Part shown: in pieces, positions 43,486 through 51,453 of the stretch | How positions within the stretch are numbered: the first letter of the stretch is position 1 | Layout of the letters: every line of letters starts with the position of its first letter | Assembly (NCBI GenBank): GCA_047602645.1 | Contig: JASGGU010000006.1 | Coordinates: 1 to 64,000 of the forward strand | Source: JAEYFP01 sp047602645 | Lineage (GTDB): Bacteria; Bacillota; Clostridia; Lachnospirales; Lachnospiraceae | DNA: 64,000 nucleotides | Direction: 5' to 3' | Notes under the pieces: generated by a model | Told to the model about the DNA's origin: nothing | What the model saw: the letters and a program-made list of their open reading frames with translations, nothing else | Databases searched by the model: none | Program-made: the position numbers and the translations under genes

Positions 43486-45201
43486 ATGTCAACAAAAGCG
43501 TACTACCCAATATCAGAGATCGGCGCCGGAAAAGTCGGATTTAGTAAGACACGTTCCATTATAGAGGCTCCTTTCTATGGAAATAATGTAGTGAAAGTAA
43601 ACACCCTGAGAGAAGCATATGAATTAGCAAAGAATTCACCGGGAACAATTGTTACGGACATGCCTGTCAAGGATGGGGATACTTTTGGTCTTGATAAGGA
43701 TGCAAAGGTGTTATTGTTTAACGACGGTGCTGTAACAGGACGTTATGCAGCCGCACGCCGTATTAAGGGTGAGCCTGGTGTTGATGCCGGTAAGCTTGAT
43801 AAAGTGGTAATGGATGCAGTTTATGAAACCCGTTGGAAGACGATGTATCATGCGGAATGCTATATCGGTTTGGATCCGGAATTCATGGCAAAAGCACATC
43901 TGTTGATTCCGGAAGGCGAAGAAAATATCCTCTACAACTGGATGTTAAATTTTCAGTATATGTCGGATGAGTATGTTAAGATGTACAAAGACTCCAAGGC
44001 AATCGGTGACGGCAATGAGCCGGATATCTATATTTTCTCAGATCCTCAGTGGGCACCGCATGATGCACCGGATGTAGATTACAGCTGCTTAAGTGATCCT
44101 CTGACACTGTGCTATTTCGATACAAACCAAAACTGTGCGGCTATTCTTGGTATGAGATATTTCGGCGAGCATAAGAAAGGCACGCTGACAATGGCTTGGG
44201 CACTCGCAAACAGAAACGGGTATGCATCCTGTCACGGCGGCCAGAAGGAATACACGTTATCTGATGGCTCCAAATATGTTGCTTCCGTATATGGATTGTC
44301 AGGATCAGGAAAGTCTACCCTGACCCATGCAAAGCACAGCGGAAAGTATTCTTCTATCAAGGTTCTTCATGATGATGCCTTTATTATTAATACAGATACC
44401 TGCGCGTCGATTGCATTAGAGCCTACTTACTTTGACAAGACCTCCGATTATCCGACGGGATGTTCGGATAATGAATTTTTATTATCTGCTCAGAACTGTT
44501 CCGCAACAGTGGACAGCGAAGGTAAAATCCAGCTTGTAACAGAGGATATCAGAAACGGCAACGGCCGTGCAATCAAATCCAAATTATGGTCACCGAATCG
44601 TGTGGATAAGATAGAAGCTCCTGTCAATGCAATCTTCTGGATTATGAAGGACCCTACGATTCCGCCTGTAGTGAAGCTTAAGGGTTCTGCTCTTGCTTCT
44701 GTAATGGGTGCGACACTTGCAACAAAGACCTCCACGGCAGAGCGTGTAAAGGCTGGTACAGACTTGAACGCACTGAGAATTGTGCCTTATGCAAACCCGT
44801 TCAGAACCTATCCGCTGGCACATGACTATGATAAGTTCAAGAAGCTTGTGGAAGAGAAAAACGTAGATTGCTATATTGTAAATACAGGCGATTTTATGGG
44901 TGCCAAGGTTAAGCCTGCCGATACGCTTGGAATTCTCGAGACGATTGTAGAAGGAAAGGCCAGCTTTGAGAAGTGGGGACCGTTTGAAGATATTGAGATT
45001 ATGTATGATTGGTCAGGAAAGACCGGTGACTTCAAGCCGAATCTCTCCGATAAGGATTATGTGGCTGCGCTGAAGAATGCAATGGAAAATCGTGCATCTG
45101 CAGTAGAAGGCTTTATAACAAAGAAGGAAGGCTATGACAAGCTTCCGGATGAAGCATTAGCAGCGATTAAGAAGATTGTTGAAGAGGCATCTTCTTTATA
45201 A
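43486..45201 (+). CDS. pckA: Phosphoenolpyruvate carboxykinase (ATP)
   Basis: A 571-residue enzyme that interconverts oxaloacetate plus ATP with PEP, CO2 and ADP. In anaerobes it often runs toward oxaloacetate. YGLSGSGKSTLTH (about 267-279) is the P-loop and LHDDAF (about 289) the metal-binding region. The N-terminus MSTKAYYPISEIGAGKVGFSK follows AAAGGAGG with good spacing; an in-frame ATG at 43444 is too far upstream and gives an odd N-terminus. It is a single-gene unit with its own promoter and a strong terminator. Its smooth, common-codon style suggests high expression, which is inference. Confidence 0.95.
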   Translation: MSTKAYYPISEIGAGKVGFSKTRSIIEAPFYGNNVVKVNTLREAYELAKNSPGTIVTDMPVKDGDTFGLDKDAKVLLFNDGAVTGRYAAARRIKGEPGVDAGKLDKVVMDAVYETRWKTMYHAECYIGLDPEFMAKAHLLIPEGEENILYNWMLNFQYMSDEYVKMYKDSKAIGDGNEPDIYIFSDPQWAPHDAPDVDYSCLSDPLTLCYFDTNQNCAAILGMRYFGEHKKGTLTMAWALANRNGYASCHGGQKEYTLSDGSKYVASVYGLSGSGKSTLTHAKHSGKYSSIKVLHDDAFIINTDTCASIALEPTYFDKTSDYPTGCSDNEFLLSAQNCSATVDSEGKIQLVTEDIRNGNGRAIKSKLWSPNRVDKIEAPVNAIFWIMKDPTIPPVVKLKGSALASVMGATLATKTSTAERVKAGTDLNALRIVPYANPFRTYPLAHDYDKFKKLVEEKNVDCYIVNTGDFMGAKVKPADTLGILETIVEGKASFEKWGPFEDIEIMYDWSGKTGDFKPNLSDKDYVAALKNAMENRASAVEGFITKKEGYDKLPDEALAAIKKIVEEASSL

Positions 45202-45223
45202 GAACTAAAATATTTATGGTACT

Positions 45224-45258
45224 AAACAGCCTGCGGAAATTTTCCGCAGGCTGTTTTT
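45224..45258 (+). terminator. Rho-independent terminator of pckA
   Basis: CAGCCTGCGGAAA faces TTTCCGCAGGCTG with a minimal loop, followed by TTTTT. Confidence 0.9.
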
Positions 45259-45263
45259 AGGTA

Positions 45264-45292
45264 TTGACACTTGTGTAAATTGTAGTTATAAT
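45264..45292 (+). promoter_or_regulatory. Consensus sigma-A promoter of tyrS
   Basis: TTGACA (45264-45269), exactly 17 bases, TATAAT (45287-45292). Both boxes match the consensus fully. Confidence 0.9.
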
Positions 45293-45298
45293 GCACTC

Positions 45299-45577
45299 AA
45301 CAGGCAATGAGAAGAAAGAGTAGCAGATAATAAGGTCTACAGAAAGCAGCCGGCAGATGAGAGGCGCAGACAGACTTATTTGTGAATACATCTTTGAGCC
45401 GCGTACCGAATGATGGATTGATCCTAAGTAGGCTGCGCCGGAATGGGCACACGTTATCGTGTCGGAGTATTGTTGTTGGACGATACTTGATGAGGCAGGC
45501 TGTGTGAACAGCTTGTGAATAAAGGTGGTAACGCGGGAGTTATGCCCCGTCCTTTTAAGAAGGACGGGGCTATTTTA
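45299..45577 (+). promoter_or_regulatory. Tyrosine T-box leader of tyrS
   Basis: A tRNA-sensing leader. After the promoter, AGAGTAGCAG resembles the GA-rich start of stem I, and GAATACATCTTTGAGC (45384-45399) has the layout of a specifier loop with the Tyr codon TAC at 45387-45389. The T-box element is AAAGGTGGTAACGCGG (45521-45536), a variant of GGGTGGNACCGCG; its TGGT pairs with the ACCA end of uncharged tRNA-Tyr. The terminator stem GCCCCGTCCTT/AAGGACGGGGC (45544-45570) is followed by TATTTTAT. Low charged tRNA-Tyr should permit read-through into tyrS. Confidence 0.93.
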
Positions 45578-45677
45578 TGCGCAGCTATGCGCGCGGAACA
45601 AAAGCTGTGCTGCTTGCATTCGGCGCGAAAAGTGTCTTTGACATTTTTTATTATTTCACAGGAAAGAGAGAGAAGAA

Positions 45678-46901
45678 ATGAAAATTTATGATGAATTAGT
45701 CGCGAGAGGTTTGATCGCACAAGTGACGGATGAGAAGGAAATCCGCGAAATGATCGACAACGGAAAGGCAACCTTTTATATCGGTTTTGATCCGACCGCA
45801 GACAGCCTTCATGTAGGACATTTTATGGCGCTTTGTCTGATGAAACGTCTTCAAATGGCGGGTAACAGGCCAATCGCATTGCTTGGCGGCGGAACGGGAA
45901 TGATTGGAGATCCTTCGGGAAGATCCGATATGAGGCAGATGCTGACTGTTGAGATGATCAATCACAATATCGATTGTTTCAAAAGACAAATGAGCCGTTT
46001 TATTGATTTTTCAGAAGGCAAGGCAATCATGGTAAATAACGCGGACTGGCTGTTACATTTGAATTATATTGATCTGCTGCGTGAGGTTGGCCCGCATTTC
46101 AGCGTTAACAGAATGCTGACGGCGGAATGCTACAAGCAGAGAATGGAAAAAGGCTTAAGTTTTTTGGAATTTAACTATATGATCATGCAGAGCTATGATT
46201 TTTTGGAACTGTTTCGCAGCTATGGCTGTAATATGCAGTTTGGCGGAGACGACCAGTGGAGCAACATGCTTGGCGGCACGGAGCTGATTCGCAGAAAGCT
46301 CGGCAAAGATGCATATGCAATGACGATTACGCTGCTGCTCAATTCAGAAGGCAAGAAGATGGGAAAAACACAGTCGGGCGCGGTATGGCTTGATCCGGAA
46401 AAAACCTCTCCGTTTGATTTTTATCAATACTGGAGAAATGTAGCAGATGCTGACGTGCTAAAGTGCATCCGCATGCTGACATTTCTTCCGCTCGAGCAGA
46501 TTGATGAGATGGATCAATGGGAAGGGAGCCAGCTCAATCAGGCAAAGGAACTTCTTGCGTTCGAACTGACGAAGCTCGTTCATGGGGAAGAGGAAGCAAA
46601 AAGGGCACAGGATTCAGCTAAAGCGCTGTTCAGTCAGGGCGGAGCAGCTCAGATGCCGACCGCAGTGCTTTCCGCAGCTGATTTAACGGAAGGGAAGCTG
46701 GATATTTTGACGATGCTCGTTAAAGCGGAGCTTGTTTCTTCCAAATCCGAAGCGAGACGGGCTGTAGAGCAAGGCGGTGTTTCGATTGACGGCGAGAAGG
46801 TTTCTGATATTTATTCATCTTTTTCCGGGGAACAGCTTGCAGGGGACGGACTTGTATTGAAGAGGGGAAAGAAGAATTTTAAGAAAGTAAAACTGGATTG
46901 A
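45678..46901 (+). CDS. tyrS: Tyrosyl-tRNA synthetase
   Basis: A 407-residue class I synthetase. FDPTADSLHVGHF (about 38-50) contains the HIGH-like motif (HVGH). GGDDQWSNM (about 192) shapes the Tyr pocket, and KKMGKTQSG (about 229-236) is the KMSKS-like loop. A C-terminal S4 RNA-binding domain covers about 345-407 (SKSEARRAVEQGGVSID). GAAAGAGAGAAG precedes the ATG. Confidence 0.96.
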   Translation: MKIYDELVARGLIAQVTDEKEIREMIDNGKATFYIGFDPTADSLHVGHFMALCLMKRLQMAGNRPIALLGGGTGMIGDPSGRSDMRQMLTVEMINHNIDCFKRQMSRFIDFSEGKAIMVNNADWLLHLNYIDLLREVGPHFSVNRMLTAECYKQRMEKGLSFLEFNYMIMQSYDFLELFRSYGCNMQFGGDDQWSNMLGGTELIRRKLGKDAYAMTITLLLNSEGKKMGKTQSGAVWLDPEKTSPFDFYQYWRNVADADVLKCIRMLTFLPLEQIDEMDQWEGSQLNQAKELLAFELTKLVHGEEEAKRAQDSAKALFSQGGAAQMPTAVLSAADLTEGKLDILTMLVKAELVSSKSEARRAVEQGGVSIDGEKVSDIYSSFSGEQLAGDGLVLKRGKKNFKKVKLD

Positions 46902-46958
46902 CGGAGTTGGCAGCAAATGTTAAAATAGGACGGTAAGTTTTACGTAAAGAGGCAAACG

Positions 46959-48473
46959 ATGAAAACGAATATTATGGAATATTTAATAGAAGCGGCGGAA
47001 CGGAATCCTAAGAAAACAGCCTATTTCGATGAAATAACGGCGTATTCATACAAACAGCTTCTGCAGGATACAAGGGCGGTTGCCAGCAAACTGATTAAAA
47101 AGCTGAATGTCGTTTGCAGACCGGTATTGATTTATATGGAAAAAACACCGCATGCCCTGAGTGCGTTTTGGGGCACGGTTGCAAGCCGTAATTTTTATGT
47201 GCCTCTCGATACCAATATGCCGGATTACAGGATCCGTTTGATCGTGGAGAATTTAAAACCTGCCGCGGTTATAACGGATATGGCGCATTTTGATGCGGCA
47301 AGGACATTTTCCAATATGGTTTTTATTTATGAAGAGATGGTGGAGACAGAGATCGCATGGGATGCGCTTTCAGACCGCAGACAGGGTGCAATTGATACCG
47401 ATCCGGTCTATGTACTGTATACATCCGGCTCCACAGGTGTGCCGAAGGGTGTCGTTGTCAGTCATCGGTCACTAATCGATTATATTGAACAATTTAGCCG
47501 TGAAATAAGTATTTCGGAGGAAGATATCATTGCGAATCAAGCGCCTTTTTATTTTGATGCTTCCTTGATTGATATTTACTGTACACTGAAAATGGGTGCG
47601 ACGATGGGAATTGTGCCGCTTGCTTACTTTTCTGTGCCACTGAAACTGCTTGAATTTTTACAGAAGTATGACATTACGACAATCCGATGGGTGCCGTCGG
47701 CAATGAAACTGATTTCGACCTTCAAAGGGTTTCAGTCCTTAAAGCCTCAGGCACTTCGGAAAATAATATTCGGCGCGGAGGCGATGCCGACAAAGTGCTA
47801 TCAATACTGGAAAATAAATTATCCGGAGGCCGTCTTTGTGCAGATTTACGGGCCGACAGAAATTACAGGTGTTTGTACCTATTATATTGTAAACGGTGAA
47901 TTTACGGATGAAGATACAATCCCGATTGGGAAGGCGTTTAAAAATACCGAAGTTTTTTTACTCGACGAAGAGGACAAGCTGATCAGGCGTGCCAATGCGA
48001 TTGGTGAAATTTGTGTGAAGGGAAGCTGTCTGGCTCTTGGCTATTACAATGCGCCGGAACGGACGGCGGAGGTATTTGTACAAAATCCGCTCAATCCGTA
48101 TTATCCAGAGAAAATTTACCGTACCGGAGATCTTGCTAAATATAATGAACAAAAAGAGCTTGTATTTGTGTCTCGTAAGGATTCTCAGATCAAGCACATG
48201 GGTCATCGGATCGAACTGGGAGAAATCGAGACTGCCGCTGCTTCGCTTCCCGGCATCAAGGGGGTCTGCTGTCTGTTTGAACCGCAAAAGCAGAAGATTG
48301 TACTTTTTTATGAATCGAAGGATTATGAGGAAGCGAGGGTGCTGGAGGCACTGAAAAAGCGGCTGCCCCGCTACATGCTTCCCAATGTACTGCACAGGCT
48401 TGACGAACTGCCGCTTTTGCAAAATGGGAAGGTGGATCGGGTTACGATGAAGCAGCAGCTATTATATAAATAA
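46959..48473 (+). CDS. DltA-like amino-acid:carrier-protein ligase with altered specificity pocket
   Basis: A 504-residue adenylating enzyme related to D-alanine:carrier ligase DltA. YTSGSTGVPKGV (about 154-165) is the AMP-binding loop, FYFDASLID (about 197-205) holds the Asp that should bind the amino group, YGPTE is at 297-301, YRTGD near 385, and NGKVDR supplies the catalytic Lys491. Bacillus DltA reads FCGE where this protein reads FGAE (Gly272 in place of the Cys linked to D-Ala choice). This is from a remembered alignment. The substrate may therefore not be D-alanine. A matching carrier, MBOAT and SGNH gene follow, so the activated group is probably exported onto a surface polymer. Confidence 0.8.
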   Translation: MKTNIMEYLIEAAERNPKKTAYFDEITAYSYKQLLQDTRAVASKLIKKLNVVCRPVLIYMEKTPHALSAFWGTVASRNFYVPLDTNMPDYRIRLIVENLKPAAVITDMAHFDAARTFSNMVFIYEEMVETEIAWDALSDRRQGAIDTDPVYVLYTSGSTGVPKGVVVSHRSLIDYIEQFSREISISEEDIIANQAPFYFDASLIDIYCTLKMGATMGIVPLAYFSVPLKLLEFLQKYDITTIRWVPSAMKLISTFKGFQSLKPQALRKIIFGAEAMPTKCYQYWKINYPEAVFVQIYGPTEITGVCTYYIVNGEFTDEDTIPIGKAFKNTEVFLLDEEDKLIRRANAIGEICVKGSCLALGYYNAPERTAEVFVQNPLNPYYPEKIYRTGDLAKYNEQKELVFVSRKDSQIKHMGHRIELGEIETAAASLPGIKGVCCLFEPQKQKIVLFYESKDYEEARVLEALKKRLPRYMLPNVLHRLDELPLLQNGKVDRVTMKQQLLYK

Positions 48474-48489
48474 AGTGAGGTGACAGAGT

Positions 48490-48717
48490 ATGGAGGAAGT
48501 GATTGAAATTTTAGAATCCGTTCACCCGGAGGTGGATTACGAAACGGAAGCGGGACTGATCGATAAACGTATCCTCGATTCATTTGACATCGTGAACATT
48601 GTCGGAGAACTGATGGACGTTTTCGATATTGAAATCAATGCGGAGCACATGGTTCCTGAAAACTTCAATTCTGCACAGGCTATTTACAAGCTTGTGACGA
48701 AGCTGCAGGAAGATTGA
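48490..48717 (+). CDS. Acyl/aminoacyl carrier protein (DltC-like)
   Basis: A 75-residue carrier protein. ILDSFDIVN carries the DS motif, with Ser31 as the expected phosphopantetheine site. The acidic four-helix pattern is normal. It lies 16 bases after the ligase gene and 37 bases before the MBOAT start, with GAGGTGA upstream. It should carry the activated group from the ligase to the membrane acyltransferase. The sequence is only loosely like Bacillus DltC. Confidence 0.85.
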   Translation: MEEVIEILESVHPEVDYETEAGLIDKRILDSFDIVNIVGELMDVFDIEINAEHMVPENFNSAQAIYKLVTKLQED

Positions 48718-48754
48718 TGCATTAAAATAATACGAATGAAGGATGACCGTGCCG

Positions 48755-50350
48755 ATGTCATTTATTTCAGCGCAGTTTGCCGTGTTTGTCCTATGTACGC
48801 TGCTTGTATTTTATCTCGTGCCTAAAAAATGGCAGTGGTGCGTACTGCTTATTGCCAGCTATTATTTCTACTTATGCACGGGCCTCAGAAATCTGTGTTT
48901 TATTCTGACTACTACGATTTCTGCATACTTGTTTGCGCGCCTGATCGCGAAGGAAACGGACAAACAGAAGGACTATTTAAAACAGCATAAGGAACGTCTG
49001 ACGAAGGAAGAGAAAAGAAGCTATAAAGCCGCCGTGAAAAAGAAGCAGAGGTGGCTGCTTTTGACGTGTCTGCTGCTCAATTTTTGCATTCTACTTTTTT
49101 TGAAGTATGCGAATTGGAGCATTTCCTATATGAATCTTTTTCGACTGCATTTTTTCCATAATACGAATTTTGTTAGTTTTTTGGATTTATTCCTGCCGCT
49201 CGGAATTTCTTTTTATACGTTTCAGTCAATGGGGTATCTGATTGATATCTATTATGGAAAATATGATGCCGAGAAAAATCCGTTTCGCTTTGCATTATAT
49301 GTGTCGTTTTTTCCTCAGATTATTCAAGGTCCGATCAGCCGATTCGGGGCGCTGGCACCTGAGCTTTATCAGGAGACCGCTTTTGACTTTTACAGAATTA
49401 AATCAGGTTTCTACAGGATCATGTGGGGCCTGTTTAAGAAACTTGTCATTGCGGACAGACTTGCACTCTATGTTACGACTGCCATGGATTTTCGTACGGA
49501 TTATAAGGGATTTTACTTGTTTTTTGCTGTTTTCTTTTACTCGATGCAGATTTATGGGGATTTTTCAGGAGGCATCGATATTGCAATCGGTGTCAGTGAG
49601 CTGTTTGGTATTCGGCTGGCCGAGAATTTTGAGCGGCCGTTCTTTTCAAAAAGCATCGCAGAATATTGGCGAAGATGGCATATTACGCTAGGTACATGGT
49701 TTAAGGATTACATTTTTTATCCGCTCTCGATTTCCAAACGTGTGATGAATCTCGGAAAATGGGTGAGAACGCATATCAATGATTCGCTTGGAAAGAGAGT
49801 TCCCATTTATTTGCCGATGATCATCGTTTGGGCGACGACAGGTATGTGGCACGGCTCTGAGAATCGTTATGTGGTATGGGGACTTTTAAACTGCCTGTTT
49901 GTCATTTTGGGAACGGAGCTTGAACCGATCTCTAAAAAACTGATCGAAAAGCTCCCCGTCAATGAAAAAGGGGTTGCACTGAAGATCTTCAGGGTTGTCA
50001 GGACGTTCTGGTTAATGGCATTCTTAAGAATATTTGATATTTCGGCGAATACGGATGCCGCGATAGAAACAATGAAATATATGTTCCAGGAGTTTCCGGC
50101 TTTTCGGTTTCAAACGATATTTGAGAATTTGAATCTTCCGATCGAGGAATTTGTCGTGGCCTGTGTCGCGATAGCAATTCTTTTTGCTGTGAGTATGCTG
50201 CAAAGAACGGGCAGCCTTCGCGAACGGATTTTTGCATTGCCTTCAGCACTGCAATGGATTGTTCTAGGTGCGCTTGTTGGTGTTGTTGTCATTTTCGGCG
50301 CATATGGGCGTGGGTTTGATGCACAGCAGTTCATTTATTTGCAATTTTAG
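48755..50350 (+). CDS. MBOAT-family O-acyltransferase (AlgI/DltB-like)
   Basis: A membrane enzyme of about 531 residues. SKSIAEYWRRWHITLGTWFKDY (about 298-319) and TGMWHGSENRYVVWG (about 362-376) are MBOAT hallmarks, with His366 as the expected catalytic residue. About ten hydrophobic segments are visible, plus a charged loop at about 66-99. MBOAT proteins of this group move acyl groups to extracellular sugars or teichoic acids. I favour ATG 48755 (MSFISAQF) because the AAGGA site at 48739-48743 runs into the in-frame ATG at 48743. It is the third gene of the Dlt-like set. Confidence 0.88.
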   Translation: MSFISAQFAVFVLCTLLVFYLVPKKWQWCVLLIASYYFYLCTGLRNLCFILTTTISAYLFARLIAKETDKQKDYLKQHKERLTKEEKRSYKAAVKKKQRWLLLTCLLLNFCILLFLKYANWSISYMNLFRLHFFHNTNFVSFLDLFLPLGISFYTFQSMGYLIDIYYGKYDAEKNPFRFALYVSFFPQIIQGPISRFGALAPELYQETAFDFYRIKSGFYRIMWGLFKKLVIADRLALYVTTAMDFRTDYKGFYLFFAVFFYSMQIYGDFSGGIDIAIGVSELFGIRLAENFERPFFSKSIAEYWRRWHITLGTWFKDYIFYPLSISKRVMNLGKWVRTHINDSLGKRVPIYLPMIIVWATTGMWHGSENRYVVWGLLNCLFVILGTELEPISKKLIEKLPVNEKGVALKIFRVVRTFWLMAFLRIFDISANTDAAIETMKYMFQEFPAFRFQTIFENLNLPIEEFVVACVAIAILFAVSMLQRTGSLRERIFALPSALQWIVLGALVGVVVIFGAYGRGFDAQQFIYLQF

Positions 50351-50359
50351 GAGGCAGAG

Positions 50360-51412
50360 ATGGAGAAAACGAAAGCTGTTCAAAAAATCTGCTTAATGAT
50401 ATTTAAAACGGCCATCCTTGTTTTTCTGATTATTTCGTTGAATTTGATTTTTATGCCAAAATATCTTTATGAAAATCAAGACGGGCGGATCACAGCGGAA
50501 TTTTATCGCGAAAAGCTGGATACGGATATTATTTTTGTTGGTTCCTCTACCGTATACAGCGGCGTTTCACCTATTGTTTTGTGGGAGGAATACGGATTTA
50601 CATCCTATAACAGGAGCAATGCTTCCCAGCCGATATGGATTTCCTATTATATGATCAAGGATGCAATCGAATGTCACAAGCCGAGGCTTGTTGTTCTCGA
50701 TATAGGGTTTATCAAATACTGGGATACTTATGCGGAAGAACCGGCCAATAGAAAAGCGATCGACGGAATGCGCTTTTCCAAAACAAAGCTTGAATGTATT
50801 GAGGCCGCAAAGGATACGGATGAAAAGTTGAGCGATTATCTGTTTCCAATTTTTCGTTTCCATACGAGGTGGAAGGAGCTGGAATCAGAGGATTTTATCA
50901 ATGCATTTTACAGCGAACCTGTTACTTATAACGGTTTTCTGATGGATTTTCGAGAAACAAAGAAGCTTCCGAAGCGCGACGGATATGTGCTAAAGGATAA
51001 TACAGAGATTGGAATACGGAATATTTCATACCTTTGTGAGACAATTGAACTTTGCCAGAAGAACGATGTGCAGATCATGCTGATGAAGATGCCGAGCTAT
51101 TCGGATAACTGGAGCTTTGATTATGATCATCAGATTAATAAAATTGCGGCAGAATACGGAATTACTTATATTAATTTTGATCAATTCAGCTCCGAGATTG
51201 GATTGGATTATCTAAAGCATTCACCGGATGAGGGTAATCATTTGAACACACCCGGGGCTGAATTATTTACAAGCTATTTGGGTACTTATATTGATAGTGC
51301 CTATCATTTGCCTTCTCATGCAGGGGAAGAAGCTTATCGAGAGGTGTGGAATGCGAAGGTGCTGCGTTATCAGAAAGATCTGGCGGCAAGGAAGGAAGAA
51401 ATTTCCGAGTAA
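50360..51412 (+). CDS. SGNH-type membrane-anchored acyltransfer protein (DltD/AlgJ-like)
   Basis: A 350-residue protein with one N-terminal membrane helix (about 10-31) and an outward SGNH hydrolase-like domain. IIFVGSSTVYSGVSP (about 57-71) contains the nucleophile Ser (62 or 63). Near the C-terminus DEGNHLNTPGAELF supplies the Asp and His of a catalytic triad. Such proteins partner MBOAT enzymes (DltD, AlgJ/X, PatB) and finish transfer of the acyl group. It starts nine bases after the MBOAT stop. The KamA-family gene follows after 41 bases. Confidence 0.8.
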   Translation: MEKTKAVQKICLMIFKTAILVFLIISLNLIFMPKYLYENQDGRITAEFYREKLDTDIIFVGSSTVYSGVSPIVLWEEYGFTSYNRSNASQPIWISYYMIKDAIECHKPRLVVLDIGFIKYWDTYAEEPANRKAIDGMRFSKTKLECIEAAKDTDEKLSDYLFPIFRFHTRWKELESEDFINAFYSEPVTYNGFLMDFRETKKLPKRDGYVLKDNTEIGIRNISYLCETIELCQKNDVQIMLMKMPSYSDNWSFDYDHQINKIAAEYGITYINFDQFSSEIGLDYLKHSPDEGNHLNTPGAELFTSYLGTYIDSAYHLPSHAGEEAYREVWNAKVLRYQKDLAARKEEISE

Positions 51413-51453
51413 CCAAAAAATTGCTGAAGTGTAAAAAGCTTGGAGGGGATCAA

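Noticed and set aside
46959..51412. A standard dlt operon for D-alanylation of teichoic acids
   Set aside because: The ligase pocket differs, the carrier is only loosely DltC-like, the MBOAT and SGNH proteins look nearer to AlgI and AlgJ types, and an aminomutase is attached. D-alanylation is not excluded but is not the best default.
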